In this document: one piece after another, positions 9,277 through 18,230 of the stretch
Layout: each line of letters starts with the position of its first letter
How positions within the stretch are numbered: position 1 is the stretch's first letter
Assembly: GCA_965228435.1 (NCBI GenBank)
Contig: OZ245818.1
Span: forward strand, 6,014,001 to 6,078,000
Origin: Hoeflea_A sp965228435
GTDB taxonomy: Bacteria > Pseudomonadota > Alphaproteobacteria > Rhizobiales > Rhizobiaceae
Length of the DNA stretch: 64,000 nt
Reading direction: 5' to 3'
Position numbers and translations under genes: made by a program
The notes under the pieces: generated by a model
Told to the model about the DNA's origin: nothing
Database searches by the model: none
What the model saw: only the letters and a program-made list of their open reading frames with translations

Positions 9277-10233
9277 TTGAAGTCCTTTCGCTATCCTGTA
9301 CCACCGCCCTCAGAGATAACACCAAAGTCCGTCTTTCTAAGCCGACGCACGTTTGTGGCAGGAGCGTTGGGGGCGGCGTTTTCGTCACCGGCAGCCAGCG
9401 TCTTTGCACAAAGTGGAGGATTTGGTGAGACAAAACTGCAGACAGTTCCGAGTTCTTTTTCAACGCAAGAAGAACCCAATTCTTACGAAGACATCACTTC
9501 CTACAACAATTTTTATGAGTTCGGCACAGCAAAGGGGGATCCGGCAAAATATGCCGGCGCTTTGACTACGCGCCCCTGGTCAATAAACTGCGGCGGACTG
9601 GTCAATAACCCCGGTCAGATCGATATTGAGGATCTGCTCAAACTCTACTCGCTTGAGGAAAGGATCTATCGACTGCGCTGTGTGGAAGCATGGTCGATGG
9701 TCGTGCCTTGGGTCGGAGTTCCACTCGCCAGTCTCCTGAAATCAATTGAGCCTCTGGGGAGTGCCAAATATGTGGCGTTCGAAACGTTGGTACGACCCAA
9801 GGAGATGCGCGGTCAACGAAACCTTTTTAATCTTTCCTGGCCCTATGTGGAGGGTCTTCGCCTCGATGAAGCCATGCATCCGCTAACTATCCTGGCGGTT
9901 GGTCTCTACGGTGAGTTTCTGCCCAACCAGAACGGAGCGCCCGTTCGTCTGGTGGTTCCTTGGAAATACGGTTTCAAGAGCATTAAGTCGATCGTGAGTA
10001 TCCAACTGACCGAGGACCAACCGCCTTGTACGTGGAACATCCAGAATCCGCGGGAATATGGCTTCTATTCCAATGTTAATCCTGAGGTCGACCATCCGCG
10101 CTGGAGCCAGAAAACACATCGTGTTATCGGCGGGGGCCTCTTTGCCAAGCGCGTCGAGACGCAAATGTTCAACGGCTATGGTGAACACGTTTCGTCATTG
10201 TACGATGGCATGGATCTGACAAAATACTACTAG
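9277..10233 (+). CDS. msrP: Periplasmic methionine-sulfoxide reductase catalytic subunit MsrP
   Basis: The protein has a Tat signal (SRRTFVAGALG), the sulfite-oxidase-fold molybdopterin domain and the Mo-coordinating Cys in RLRCVEAWSM. MsrP reduces oxidised methionines in periplasmic proteins using electrons from MsrQ. I chose the TTG at 9277 because GTGGAGG lies 5 bases before it; an in-frame GTG at 9265 overlaps that ribosome site. Met-rich copper proteins in this island would be natural clients (inference). Confidence 0.95.
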   Translation: MKSFRYPVPPPSEITPKSVFLSRRTFVAGALGAAFSSPAASVFAQSGGFGETKLQTVPSSFSTQEEPNSYEDITSYNNFYEFGTAKGDPAKYAGALTTRPWSINCGGLVNNPGQIDIEDLLKLYSLEERIYRLRCVEAWSMVVPWVGVPLASLLKSIEPLGSAKYVAFETLVRPKEMRGQRNLFNLSWPYVEGLRLDEAMHPLTILAVGLYGEFLPNQNGAPVRLVVPWKYGFKSIKSIVSIQLTEDQPPCTWNIQNPREYGFYSNVNPEVDHPRWSQKTHRVIGGGLFAKRVETQMFNGYGEHVSSLYDGMDLTKYY

Positions 10234-10237
10234 TCCA

Positions 10238-10843
10238 ATGGCCCAATCGAAATATTGGACAATATTGCCCACATGGGTCGTTTATATCATTGGCCTTTCG
10301 CCGGCTATGCATCTCTTCGCAGCGGCGTTTGCTGACAGGCTCGGACCTGATCCGCTGAAAGTTCTGGAAAACGGTTTAGGGGAATGGGCGTTGCGTTTTC
10401 TAATCGTTGGATTATGCATCACACCAGTCATGCGGTTTGCACGCATCAGTCTCATCCGTTACCGGCGCTCAATTGGTCTGGTCGCATTTGCCTATGTGTT
10501 AATGCATCTGAGCGTGTATATGGCGCTCGACAAGCAACTGGATATGCCATCGATCTTGGCGGACATAATCAAGCGGCCCTACATCACCATTGGGATGACG
10601 GCCTTCATTTTGCTTATCCCCCTGGCTGCGACATCCAATAACTGGTCAATACGCCGTATGGGGTCAAAAAGCTGGCAAAAGCTGCACAAGCTTGTTTATC
10701 TGGCAGCAATTCTTGGAGCTGTTCACTATTTGATGCTGGTAAAAGCCTGGCCCCTTGAGCCAATCATCTACTTTGTCATTATTATTGCTCTGGTTGCTCT
10801 TCGGTTGGTTCAACTTCTGCGCAAGATCAGTATTGCTGCATGA
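10238..10843 (+). CDS. msrQ: Haem-binding membrane subunit MsrQ
   Basis: The 201-residue protein has about six helices and conserved histidines such as HLSVYMALD and WQKLHKLVYLAAILGAVHY, typical of the YedZ/MsrQ ferric-reductase-like haem b family. It delivers electrons from the respiratory chain to MsrP. It starts 4 bases after msrP. Its stop codon abuts that of the convergent multicopper oxidase gene with no bases between. Confidence 0.95.
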   Translation: MAQSKYWTILPTWVVYIIGLSPAMHLFAAAFADRLGPDPLKVLENGLGEWALRFLIVGLCITPVMRFARISLIRYRRSIGLVAFAYVLMHLSVYMALDKQLDMPSILADIIKRPYITIGMTAFILLIPLAATSNNWSIRRMGSKSWQKLHKLVYLAAILGAVHYLMLVKAWPLEPIIYFVIIIALVALRLVQLLRKISIAA

Positions 10844-12361
10844 TCATGAAACTGTGAGCTGTCCCATCATGCCAGCGTCTTCATGCTCGAGTATGTGGCA
10901 GTGATACATATAGGGCGTTTGTCTGTCCGCCGGATGATCGAATCGGACCAGAAGCTCCGATTCGCCATCAATCAGAACAGTGTCTTTCCAACCGCGGCTT
11001 TCTGGTCTGGGTGCACGCCCATTTTCACTGGCGACCTGAAATGAGGCGCCGTGAATATGGAAGGGATGGGTCAGCATGTCCGATGACATGATCCAGCGCT
11101 CGATAGCCCCACGTTCAATCTCAATATCGATCCGGTTCATATCGAAAGGCTTACCGTTGATTGCAAATCCGCCCATCATGCCTCGGCCGCCCCCCATGCC
11201 CCTTTCTCCCATCATGCCACCACCCATCATTCCCCCCATACCCATATCCAGCGTAATGTATCGGGTTCGTGTCTCCCGGCCAGACAGGTTTGGTTCGTCC
11301 CCACCCAGATCGCCAGGCAGTTGGATGAAACGTGTAGGAAGTGTGTCGTCGACAGCAAGCGGAATGACCGAATAGGACCGGTCAACAAATGTATCCGCCA
11401 GGCCGCGAAGGCGGCCCATCATCCCGACAGGTCCGACATTCGGATCTCCGGCGCTCATTAAATACATATCTTGCCCGTTCGAGAAATCGACCAGCACTTC
11501 AGCACGTTCACCTGGAGATAGTCTTAAAGCGCTAACTGCAGTAGGCGCCGGAATGAAACCACCGTCGGTGGCGATCAGGTGTAACGGACGGTTATCATCC
11601 GCAAAAAGCGAATAGGTCCGGGCATTGGAAGCATTGACAAGACGCAATCGCACAATGCCCTTTGGAACGGCAGCCACTGCACCGATTTGGCCATTTATGA
11701 GCATTGTGTCGCCCAAAAAGCCGTGCATGCGGTCCATCATCGAAAAGTTATAGATCATTCTACCGGCACGATCGAAACGGCGATCCTGAAGGATAAGTGT
11801 CAGGTCATCGACGCCGTATGTCGTCGGCAGCCCACGGTCCTCATCACGGCCATCGGTAAGGTGCATAACACCTGCCAACCCTGCATACACATCAGGTGCG
11901 GTTCGACCGTGTACATGCGTATGATAGAACGCCGTCGTGGGGCGTTGGGACACCTCCATGTCCGGTCGCCACCGCCCTCCCGCTGGAATGGCAGAATGTG
12001 GTCCGCCATCATGCTCGCCAGGCACCATGAGCCCGTGCCAGTGGGAAGTGATAGGAAAACCCAGATTGTTTTGAACGCTTACGTCGAGCGCACCGTTGCG
12101 CAGGCGCACGACCGGGCCAAGATAGGGTTGATTAAAACCGAGTGTTTTGGTGTCGGCCTGCCGGAAGAAGCGAGTTGTCCCGTTTAGGGCGGTGAGTTCA
12201 AGACGGCCGCTCGTTGTTGTGTCAAGGAGTTCCGGCATCTGAAGTCTTGGCATTGTTGAGAGATCGACTGGTCTGGTTTGACCGCGCCGGGAAAGAACAG
12301 CCGCGCCGACTCCCGCCGCAGCGAAAGCAGTTGCTCCGGCGATAAATGTGCGCCTTTTCAT
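10844..12361 (-). CDS. CueO-type multicopper oxidase, Tat-exported
   Basis: The 505-residue three-domain multicopper oxidase has a Tat-like leader (MKRRTFIAGATAFAAAG) and all four copper-ligand blocks: SHWHG, YHTHVHG, HPFHIHG and HCHILEHEDAGM. A Gly/Met-rich insert (about residues 373-396, containing GGMMGGGMMGERGMGGG) precedes the third cluster, matching the Met-rich Cu(I) gate of CueO. The likely role is periplasmic Cu(I) oxidation. A ribosome site AGAAGGAAGG precedes the start. The gene is downstream of the L,D-transpeptidase pair. Confidence 0.93.
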   Translation of the reverse strand: MKRRTFIAGATAFAAAGVGAAVLSRRGQTRPVDLSTMPRLQMPELLDTTTSGRLELTALNGTTRFFRQADTKTLGFNQPYLGPVVRLRNGALDVSVQNNLGFPITSHWHGLMVPGEHDGGPHSAIPAGGRWRPDMEVSQRPTTAFYHTHVHGRTAPDVYAGLAGVMHLTDGRDEDRGLPTTYGVDDLTLILQDRRFDRAGRMIYNFSMMDRMHGFLGDTMLINGQIGAVAAVPKGIVRLRLVNASNARTYSLFADDNRPLHLIATDGGFIPAPTAVSALRLSPGERAEVLVDFSNGQDMYLMSAGDPNVGPVGMMGRLRGLADTFVDRSYSVIPLAVDDTLPTRFIQLPGDLGGDEPNLSGRETRTRYITLDMGMGGMMGGGMMGERGMGGGRGMMGGFAINGKPFDMNRIDIEIERGAIERWIMSSDMLTHPFHIHGASFQVASENGRAPRPESRGWKDTVLIDGESELLVRFDHPADRQTPYMYHCHILEHEDAGMMGQLTVS

Positions 12362-12579
12362 TTTAGCGATAACCTTCCTTCTAACCGGGATAGCTGTTTG
12401 CCGTCACGCGCTCAGCACACAGTTTGACGCCATTGGTTCCTCTCGAAACCGAGCCAAAATCCGCCCATACCGCTCGGCTTAGCCAAAAAATTGCACCAGA
12501 CCTTTTCAGGACTGCATCTCCCAGCATGGTCGCGAGCAAGCCGCTATAAGCAAAAACTATGGTGCAGGCAGCGTCCAGT

Positions 12580-13257
12580 TCATACGACCACCAATGTTGA
12601 ACCCTTCGGAACCCGGCCGTAGAGATCAATAATGTCCTGATTCATCAGGCGAACGCAGCCACTTGAAACCGCCTTTCCGATCGATAGGTACTCCGGTGAG
12701 CCATGGATTCGGTAAAGAGTGTCAACATTGCCCTGGAATATATAGAGCGCTCTGGCACCGAGCGGATTGTCGAGACCCGGAGGCATTCCTCCGTTTTCGG
12801 CGCTCCACTTCGCGAGTTCCGGCTGCCGCTCTATCATCTCCTCGGGTGGTGTCCATTTAGGCCATGCCTGCTTCCAGGCAATGCGACCCGTCCCGGACCA
12901 CGAAAAACCGGCCCGGCCAAGCCCGACGCCATATCGCATTGCTTTGCCGTTTTCCTGAACCAGGTGCAAATAAAAGGTTGATGTATTGACGATCAAAGTT
13001 CCGACTGGATGCTTTGTTCGAAAATTTACCTGCTTGCGCCAAAAACGGCGTGGGACTTTTTCAATTGGAACCGCAGGGACAGGAAACCGCTCCTTGGGCA
13101 GGGCTCTGTACATTGCCCGGTATTTAGAGCTGATTTGCGGTTCCTCAGGCCGCTGCGGTTCTTCCGGAGGGGTCGTTGTTGTGCAACCAGCCGCAACAAA
13201 ACCCAACAGGCAGGTTGAGCCGACCCCAAACTCACGGCGTGTTATGCGAAAACTCAC
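12580..13257 (-). CDS. L,D-transpeptidase (YkuD), lipoprotein-like leader
   Basis: The 225-residue protein has a leader with a possible lipobox (LGFVAAGC), a Pro/Glu linker and a YkuD domain. RIHGSPEYLSIGKAVSSGCVRLMN contains the catalytic His and Cys. L,D-transpeptidases make 3-3 crosslinks or attach proteins to peptidoglycan. It overlaps the next L,D-transpeptidase by 4 bases and precedes the multicopper oxidase. About 218 bases separate it from that oxidase, with no clear gene between. Confidence 0.9.
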   Translation of the reverse strand: MSFRITRREFGVGSTCLLGFVAAGCTTTTPPEEPQRPEEPQISSKYRAMYRALPKERFPVPAVPIEKVPRRFWRKQVNFRTKHPVGTLIVNTSTFYLHLVQENGKAMRYGVGLGRAGFSWSGTGRIAWKQAWPKWTPPEEMIERQPELAKWSAENGGMPPGLDNPLGARALYIFQGNVDTLYRIHGSPEYLSIGKAVSSGCVRLMNQDIIDLYGRVPKGSTLVVV

Positions 13258-13823
13258 AGGACAATCACCTTTGCCCCGACCGGCACCCGATTGTACAAGT
13301 CCTTTACATGAGCATTGATCATTCGAATGCAGCCGTTGGAGACTGACCGGCCAATGGATGATGGCTGATTGGTGCCGTGAATCCGGTACATGGTGTCCCG
13401 GTTGCCACGATAGAGATACAACGCGCGTGCGCCCAAGGGATTGCTGGGCCCACCGGGCACTCCGCCTGCAAATCGAGCATATTTCTTCGGTTCACGTCGG
13501 ATCATGTTCTTTGTAGGTGTCCAACGTGGCCATTTCGCCTTGCGGCCAACGGTTGCAGTGCCCTTGAACGCAAGGCCGGCCTTTCCGACGCCAACTCCGT
13601 AACGGCGTGCCTTTCCCCACCGAATTTGCAGATAAAGGAAGTGGTTCCGCGGGTCGACAACAATCGTTCCCGGAGCATAGCCACTGTATCTGACAAATTG
13701 CGGTTCGAACCTCGGATCAAGTTTGAAACCGGTACTCTTTTTTGTCTGGTGAGCGGCGACCGGCGTCAGCGGCAGCACTGTAAGGGCCGAAAGGCCCAGT
13801 AAGAAATTACGTTTTGTAATCAT
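13254..13823 (-). CDS. L,D-transpeptidase (YkuD), secreted
   Basis: From the ATG at 13823 (GAGGAA ribosome site just upstream) the protein is 189 residues, with a leader (ITKRNFLLGLSALTVLPLTPVAA) and a YkuD domain with RIHGTNQPSSIGRSVSNGCIRM, including the catalytic Cys. It is a paralogue of the adjacent downstream gene, with which it overlaps by 4 bases. Copper is reported to inhibit this enzyme class, so two copies in a copper island may be adaptive (inference). Confidence 0.9.
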   Translation of the reverse strand: MITKRNFLLGLSALTVLPLTPVAAHQTKKSTGFKLDPRFEPQFVRYSGYAPGTIVVDPRNHFLYLQIRWGKARRYGVGVGKAGLAFKGTATVGRKAKWPRWTPTKNMIRREPKKYARFAGGVPGGPSNPLGARALYLYRGNRDTMYRIHGTNQPSSIGRSVSNGCIRMINAHVKDLYNRVPVGAKVIVL

Positions 13824-13880
13824 GGATTTCCTCAACAAGCAAAAGAACGTTAGCGCCTCCAGTGGCGCACTCAGCGTGTC

Positions 13881-14237
13881 TTAAACTTGTTTGGGAGGGG
13901 GGCGACGAGAGCTTGATTCGCGGTCGAAAAGTGACTGATTGGCAGGATGTCCGTGGCTACTAACATCGCGCGCCAATGTCACGAAATATGTGGAAAATGC
14001 CAGCACACAGTCCGCTTGGCAGTGTGTTCCACCGGTCGACCCTTGATTTGTTCTATCCGGCTTGCTGACAGTCTTTTGATCGGAATATGCAGATGCAAGA
14101 TCCACGTCAAAGGTTTTCTGGACGTCTCCCTGCGTGATTGCCATCAAGCTGGTTGCATTCATGCCGGCACGCGTGGCCGTAGCGGAGTGCACCACGGCGA
14201 ACAACAAGATCAATAATGTGACCAGCAATCTGCGCAT
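13881..14237 (-). CDS. Small secreted Cys-containing protein, DUF2946-like tail
   Basis: Read from MRRLLVTLL (14237), this is a 118-residue protein with a clear signal peptide ending near HSATA, a single CX3C pair (HCQADCVLAF) and a C-terminus ending SSSRRPPPKQV. The Cys/His content and proline-rich end recall DUF2946-type periplasmic proteins near copper genes. Two others here (19794-20174 and 23277-23615) share the plan. AAGGAG lies about 18 bases upstream, so the exact start is unsure; the frame stays open to 14288. Confidence 0.55.
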   Translation of the reverse strand: MRRLLVTLLILLFAVVHSATATRAGMNATSLMAITQGDVQKTFDVDLASAYSDQKTVSKPDRTNQGSTGGTHCQADCVLAFSTYFVTLARDVSSHGHPANQSLFDRESSSRRPPPKQV

Positions 14238-14288
14238 AAATTTACGGTATACCAGCTCCTTTAACAAATCTAAGCCAATATACTTCAC

Positions 14289-14616
14289 GGCTTCAATTTT
14301 GTGTTATCGTGTTGATTTATTGCCACGTTTGGCAGGTCGGTTCGAGCAGGCTCCCGCGAGTACAAACCAACGGCTAAACACAACAGGTGGAAATTGGGAC
14401 TTGATCAGGCGGTTGCTACGCCACTCCGCGAGTTGGTCCATATTTATGCGATTTTGAGAAATTGTACTACTTAATCAATAAATTAGTTGCTATGGGAACG
14501 TACGTAATTGTGGTTTCTTTTTGTTGTTAATCCTAACTCAACCTCGATTTTGGGTCAGGACGTGAAGGACGTTGGTGAATCTCAGCGGCACGAGCAGCTT
14601 CATCATCGGTGAGTAA
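14289..14616. other. Intergenic, no gene seen
   Basis: About 330 bases, AT-rich in the second half. No frame on either strand has a ribosome site with a plausible protein, and no terminator hairpin or regulator site stood out. Confidence 0.5.
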
Positions 14617-15249
14617 CTATAACGTGTTCCAGTGGCCATTTTTGGGATCCGGCGTGTATCCAAGTGGCAAACCGCGAATTGAGGTACAATTTCGCAAATA
14701 GGCTATAGCTTCGTCGGCGTTTTTTAAATCAAATGCAGTTGTCAGGCCCAATGCACTCACACTCAGAAATTTTCCACCCGCAATGGCATTTAGATCGCTC
14801 GTCGGATTGTCAAGTTCAACGACAAGCGCGGTATTTGAATGAAATATCCCGTTGCCAAAATATAATACCTGATGATCGACCATAACTATCGAGTTAGTCG
14901 AATCCGGCGGTTCATCTGACCACTCTTTTTCAAATACACCGAGCGTAAGCTGGTTTTCATTGTCCAGCCGGATGATCAATAGCTCTTCGAAGTCGTTGTG
15001 CTTTGATAACAGGCAACTTTTGATTTCACCCGACGAAGAAAGTTGTGGGTTGCCAACCCAATGGCCGACCTGAAACTCAAATTCTGAATGGGTACTGGCC
15101 AAAGCTGCGCCTTGAAGTATCACGCCAAGTGATAGAAATGCGAAAATACAAGTGGACCATCCAATCACCTTGGTCCTTAGCGGCCCAACCAGGCGGCATA
15201 TTAAATGCATGGATGCAAAACCTAAAATGAATGTGTTGTATCTTTTCAT
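14617..15249 (-). CDS. Hypothetical exported protein
   Basis: The 210-residue protein is not recognised. A long hydrophobic N-terminal segment (about residues 28-50, GWSTCIFAFLSLGVILQGAALAS) ends in a signal-peptidase-like AxA. The mature part starts STHSEFEFQVGHWVG and has two cysteines (SCLLSK and RNCTS) that could pair. It is divergent from the 15481 membrane gene. Nothing in the mature sequence suggests a catalytic site. Confidence 0.5.
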   Translation of the reverse strand: MKRYNTFILGFASMHLICRLVGPLRTKVIGWSTCIFAFLSLGVILQGAALASTHSEFEFQVGHWVGNPQLSSSGEIKSCLLSKHNDFEELLIIRLDNENQLTLGVFEKEWSDEPPDSTNSIVMVDHQVLYFGNGIFHSNTALVVELDNPTSDLNAIAGGKFLSVSALGLTTAFDLKNADEAIAYLRNCTSIRGLPLGYTPDPKNGHWNTL

Positions 15250-15443
15250 CTTGCATGATTAGTTGGGTCCGACGTGGCCGGTGTCAAGATTTCAATCGAT
15301 GAATACAACCTTCCTAGAGGCACACGAATAAAGACCGGATAACGCCTTGCACTGGCCAGAGGAGGAAGAAAGCCGAAAACAAGGTTGGGTAAAGAGCGCG
15401 TTGTCGCCTGGGCGAACTTACTCGGAACTGTTTGTGCCGAAGC

Positions 15444-15474
15444 TTGACCTTCTACCAGGGGGAGGGTGTAGGCA
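15444..15474 (+). promoter_or_regulatory. MerR/CueR-type promoter directly against a start codon
   Basis: TTGACC (15444-15449) and TAGGCA (15469-15474) are 19 bases apart; the spacer begins TTCTACC and carries GGGGGAGGG. The -10 ends 6 bases before the ATG at 15481, so transcription would start at or very near the start codon. It belongs to the same set as 5780-5810, 5885-5915 and 21511-21541. Confidence 0.62.
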
Positions 15475-15480
15475 GGCACC

Positions 15481-15945
15481 ATGCAAAAAATATCAAATTT
15501 GCCCGAGTTTGGGATCGCAATATTCTCATTTCTGCTCCATTTTATTTGGGAATTTATTCAAGCGCCGACCTATACAGGTATGGTCGAAATGAACCATTGG
15601 GATGGCATAAAACTTTGCACATCCGCAACATTCGGGGATGTTGGTTTTGCACTCACGGCCTATTGGATCACAAGTCTTTCATCCAGATCGCGATGGTGGT
15701 TTGTAAATCCCACCGCTTGGCAGATGTTGTTGTATATCGCCGTCGGCATTGGCCTTACGATTGGGTTTGAATTCTACTACACGACCATCAGCCTACGCTG
15801 GACTTACTCAGAGTTAATGCCTCGCGTTCCACCCTTGGGCACGGGCCTGAGCCCACTTCTGCAGTGGCTGGTCATTCCACCGTTGGTTCTTTGGTTCACA
15901 AAACGCCATCTGGGAATTGGAAAGGAAGGGCAACAAAAACAATGA
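15481..15945 (+). CDS. Hypothetical four-helix membrane protein, MerR-regulon member
   Basis: The 154-residue protein has about four membrane helices (about 10-25, 47-65, 78-98 and 122-140). I do not recognise a named family. It has aromatic and charged residues inside helices (HFIWEFIQ, FEFYYTTI). It is directly under a MerR-type promoter and translationally coupled to a 38-residue membrane protein. A transport or membrane-redox role in metal stress is possible but unproven. Confidence 0.65.
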   Translation: MQKISNLPEFGIAIFSFLLHFIWEFIQAPTYTGMVEMNHWDGIKLCTSATFGDVGFALTAYWITSLSSRSRWWFVNPTAWQMLLYIAVGIGLTIGFEFYYTTISLRWTYSELMPRVPPLGTGLSPLLQWLVIPPLVLWFTKRHLGIGKEGQQKQ

Positions 15946-16058
15946 ACGGCTCGGGCGATATGATGGGAGCCATATGGATAAGTTGGGCTGGATCAATTTT
16001 GATCGTAGCGCTTTTGATTGTTTTATTTGTCGTGTTGGTCAAACATTTTCTGCGATAA
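15942..16058 (+). CDS. Small single-helix membrane protein, 38 residues
   Basis: The ATG overlaps the previous stop as ATGA. The product is MNGSGDMMGAIWIS followed by one strong membrane helix (about residues 14-34) and a basic end, KHFLR. This resembles the membrane half of SHOCT-type proteins without the SHOCT helix. Translational coupling supports it being real. Confidence 0.55.
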   Translation: MNGSGDMMGAIWISWAGSILIVALLIVLFVVLVKHFLR

Positions 16059-16171
16059 CCGGCTCGAGTATAAAAAGAGCATTACCATGTTGCGGTAGTG
16101 CAGATTTGGCGACAGGTCGGTCGTTACAACAGCGTTGCAATACCGATTACCTTTGGTTTCCATATCCCGGC

Positions 16172-16642
16172 TCATTCCGCATCTTGACGATTCATTTGAT
16201 CGTGACGGTCCCGTATATCCTGAGGCCACCGCGCCTTGATAAACGACAGTACAGCGATAATCTCCTCATCTGAAAGGGTGTCTTTGTAGATCGGCATATC
16301 AGATTCAAAATTTTCAAGTCCGGAATATTCCGCCACTCCGTATTTTGTAAGGCCGAACAGCACATCATCAGTGTGATGCCAAGTGTGACCAGACTCGTCA
16401 TGGGGCGGAGCCGGAAGACGTCCCTCTGGACCTGGCGATCTCCAATTCGGCTGGCCTTCCAAATTGGCGCCATGGCATGAGGCGCAGTTTTCCGCGTAGA
16501 TTTGCTGACCCAAGGCCACAACCTCGCGGCTGTTTGGCATTAGCAGCGTAACTGTGTTTTTATCCCCGATGCGGTCGACCAACAGGTAGGCAACAACTGC
16601 GGTTACAACAACAAACACTGCAATAAGCCAATTGTATACCAT
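16172..16642 (-). CDS. Membrane-anchored monohaem cytochrome c
   Basis: Starting at the ATG at 16642, with GAGGAC 7 bases upstream, the 156-residue protein has one N-terminal helix (about 5-23), a single haem motif CASCH near residue 55 and a likely Met ligand in DMPIYKD. The segment DESGHTWHHTDDVLFGLTKYG is typical of copper-island cytochromes that accompany multicopper oxidases. A decayed relative lies at 22065-22520. It is about 185 bases downstream of the oxidase gene on the same strand. Confidence 0.88.
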   Translation of the reverse strand: MVYNWLIAVFVVVTAVVAYLLVDRIGDKNTVTLLMPNSREVVALGQQIYAENCASCHGANLEGQPNWRSPGPEGRLPAPPHDESGHTWHHTDDVLFGLTKYGVAEYSGLENFESDMPIYKDTLSDEEIIAVLSFIKARWPQDIRDRHDQMNRQDAE

Positions 16643-16826
16643 ATAAACTGTCCTCAAATGCGAAGTGCCGACACGACGCGGTGGGGTTCATAAGGATCTT
16701 CCAGGTGCAGTGCCGATATACAGTCTCCGATCTTCGATTTTCATCGGTAGCTATGGAATACTGTTGTCCTCAACTGCCGCTTGATTGATGAGACTGCACG
16801 TTCAAATACGGAATCAAATCCACGTG

Positions 16827-18230
16827 TCATGCAACTTCAAACCATGTATTCATACCGGCCGCTGCATGTTCAAGCATGTGACAGTGAAGAAGCCATTTTC
16901 CGGGATTGTCCGCCACAAAAGCTATAGTCGTGGTTTGATCCGGACCGATCAAAAAAGTATCGCGCCAGGGATTTCCCTCATCAACTGAACTCCCGCCTCT
17001 TTCAAGGATCCTAAAATGATGTCCATGCACATGCATGGCGTGTGCGAAAGCGGTTTTGTTTACCGTTTCCAAAACGATTGTTTCGCCTTGGGCAACGTTG
17101 AAGAAGGGTTCATCCGCGAGATTGGCAATTCCGTTGAATGCCCATACTTGACCGGTTTTGCTGAAATCAGCTCCCTGAAGCTTCTTTCCCTTGTAGACGG
17201 TGTTGCCCATGATTCCCATTGCTCCACCTGTCATGAGCAACTGGAAGTTCATCGCATCGGCCAGATTCGGTTCCGGCAAGTGATTGGGCTTCAGCGTTAT
17301 CGGTCTTTTCTCTGACTTGTTGGTCTCGAAAACCTGCAGCCCAGCAAAAGGGTACGGTCTATCTCCGGAAATCTCTTCAAGCATTAGGACACCCTCTTCA
17401 GTCGGAGTTACCAAAAAATCGACACGTTGTGCCGGTCCGAGCAGGAGAGGCGAATAGTTCAGTTCAAAAGGGTCTGCAAGGGCTTGGCCATCGTAGGCTA
17501 TTATGCTGGCGCCGAATCGTTTCGGATCCAATTCCAGGATCCGGGCGTTGGATGCGTTGATCAGTCGAAGCCGATAGGATTCGCCTGCATTGAGTTTAAA
17601 CATGGGTTGATTTTGACCGTTGACGGTAATCCAGTTTCCCAAACGACCGCCGTGGCTCCAATCCATGAGAGATCCAATGCTGGCGACATCCAACGTTCCA
17701 TCTTGACCTAGCCGCCAGTCGTCCACAACCAGCGTCAGATCATTGTCCTCCTCAAATACGGGTTCGTCTTCAAGGACAATCAGCGGCCCATAAAGCCCCC
17801 TGGCGACCTGGTTCCAGCTTCTATTGTGGGCGTGATACCAATAGGTGCCAGCATCCGGTGGGATGAAGTCATATTCGAATGTCGAGCCTGGCTCCACGGC
17901 CGTCTGCGTTAGTCCGGATACACCGTCCATCGCATTTGCGATGCGAATACCGTGCCAGTGTATCGATGTTGGTTCTGTTAGCTCGTTTTTTAACCGAACT
18001 CTTGTGCGTTCACCTCGTTTAACCTTTATCAGGGGACCAGGCGAGCTGCCGTTGTAGGTCCACAGATCGGAAGCCGGGGCGTCACTTCGATAAAGCTTTT
18101 GTTTTGAGGGTCTTGCCGTGATCTCAAGGATATTGCCGAACGCATATGACAGGTCATAGGTTACGGGAAAGGCAGCCACGGCCGCAGTCGCGATTGATGA
18201 ACGGAGAAAATCTCTACGTTTCAGCTTCAT
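16827..18230 (-). CDS. Laccase-type multicopper oxidase, Tat-exported
   Basis: The 467-residue protein has the Tat leader LKRRDFLRSS and complete copper blocks: IHWHG, YWYHAHN, HAMHVHGHH and HCHMLEHAAAGM. It lacks the Met-rich insert of the other oxidase in this window, so its substrate is probably different, and an electron-donor link to the neighbouring cytochromes is possible. It overlaps the upstream dihaem cytochrome gene by 4 bases, so oxidase and cytochrome are co-translated. Confidence 0.93.
   Translation of the reverse strand: MKLKRRDFLRSSIATAAVAAFPVTYDLSYAFGNILEITARPSKQKLYRSDAPASDLWTYNGSSPGPLIKVKRGERTRVRLKNELTEPTSIHWHGIRIANAMDGVSGLTQTAVEPGSTFEYDFIPPDAGTYWYHAHNRSWNQVARGLYGPLIVLEDEPVFEEDNDLTLVVDDWRLGQDGTLDVASIGSLMDWSHGGRLGNWITVNGQNQPMFKLNAGESYRLRLINASNARILELDPKRFGASIIAYDGQALADPFELNYSPLLLGPAQRVDFLVTPTEEGVLMLEEISGDRPYPFAGLQVFETNKSEKRPITLKPNHLPEPNLADAMNFQLLMTGGAMGIMGNTVYKGKKLQGADFSKTGQVWAFNGIANLADEPFFNVAQGETIVLETVNKTAFAHAMHVHGHHFRILERGGSSVDEGNPWRDTFLIGPDQTTTIAFVADNPGKWLLHCHMLEHAAAGMNTWFEVA

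Noticed and set aside
12381..12629. Minus-strand frame between the multicopper oxidase and L,D-transpeptidase
   Set aside because: Starts inside the transpeptidase gene, has odd composition and no ribosome site; probably chance.
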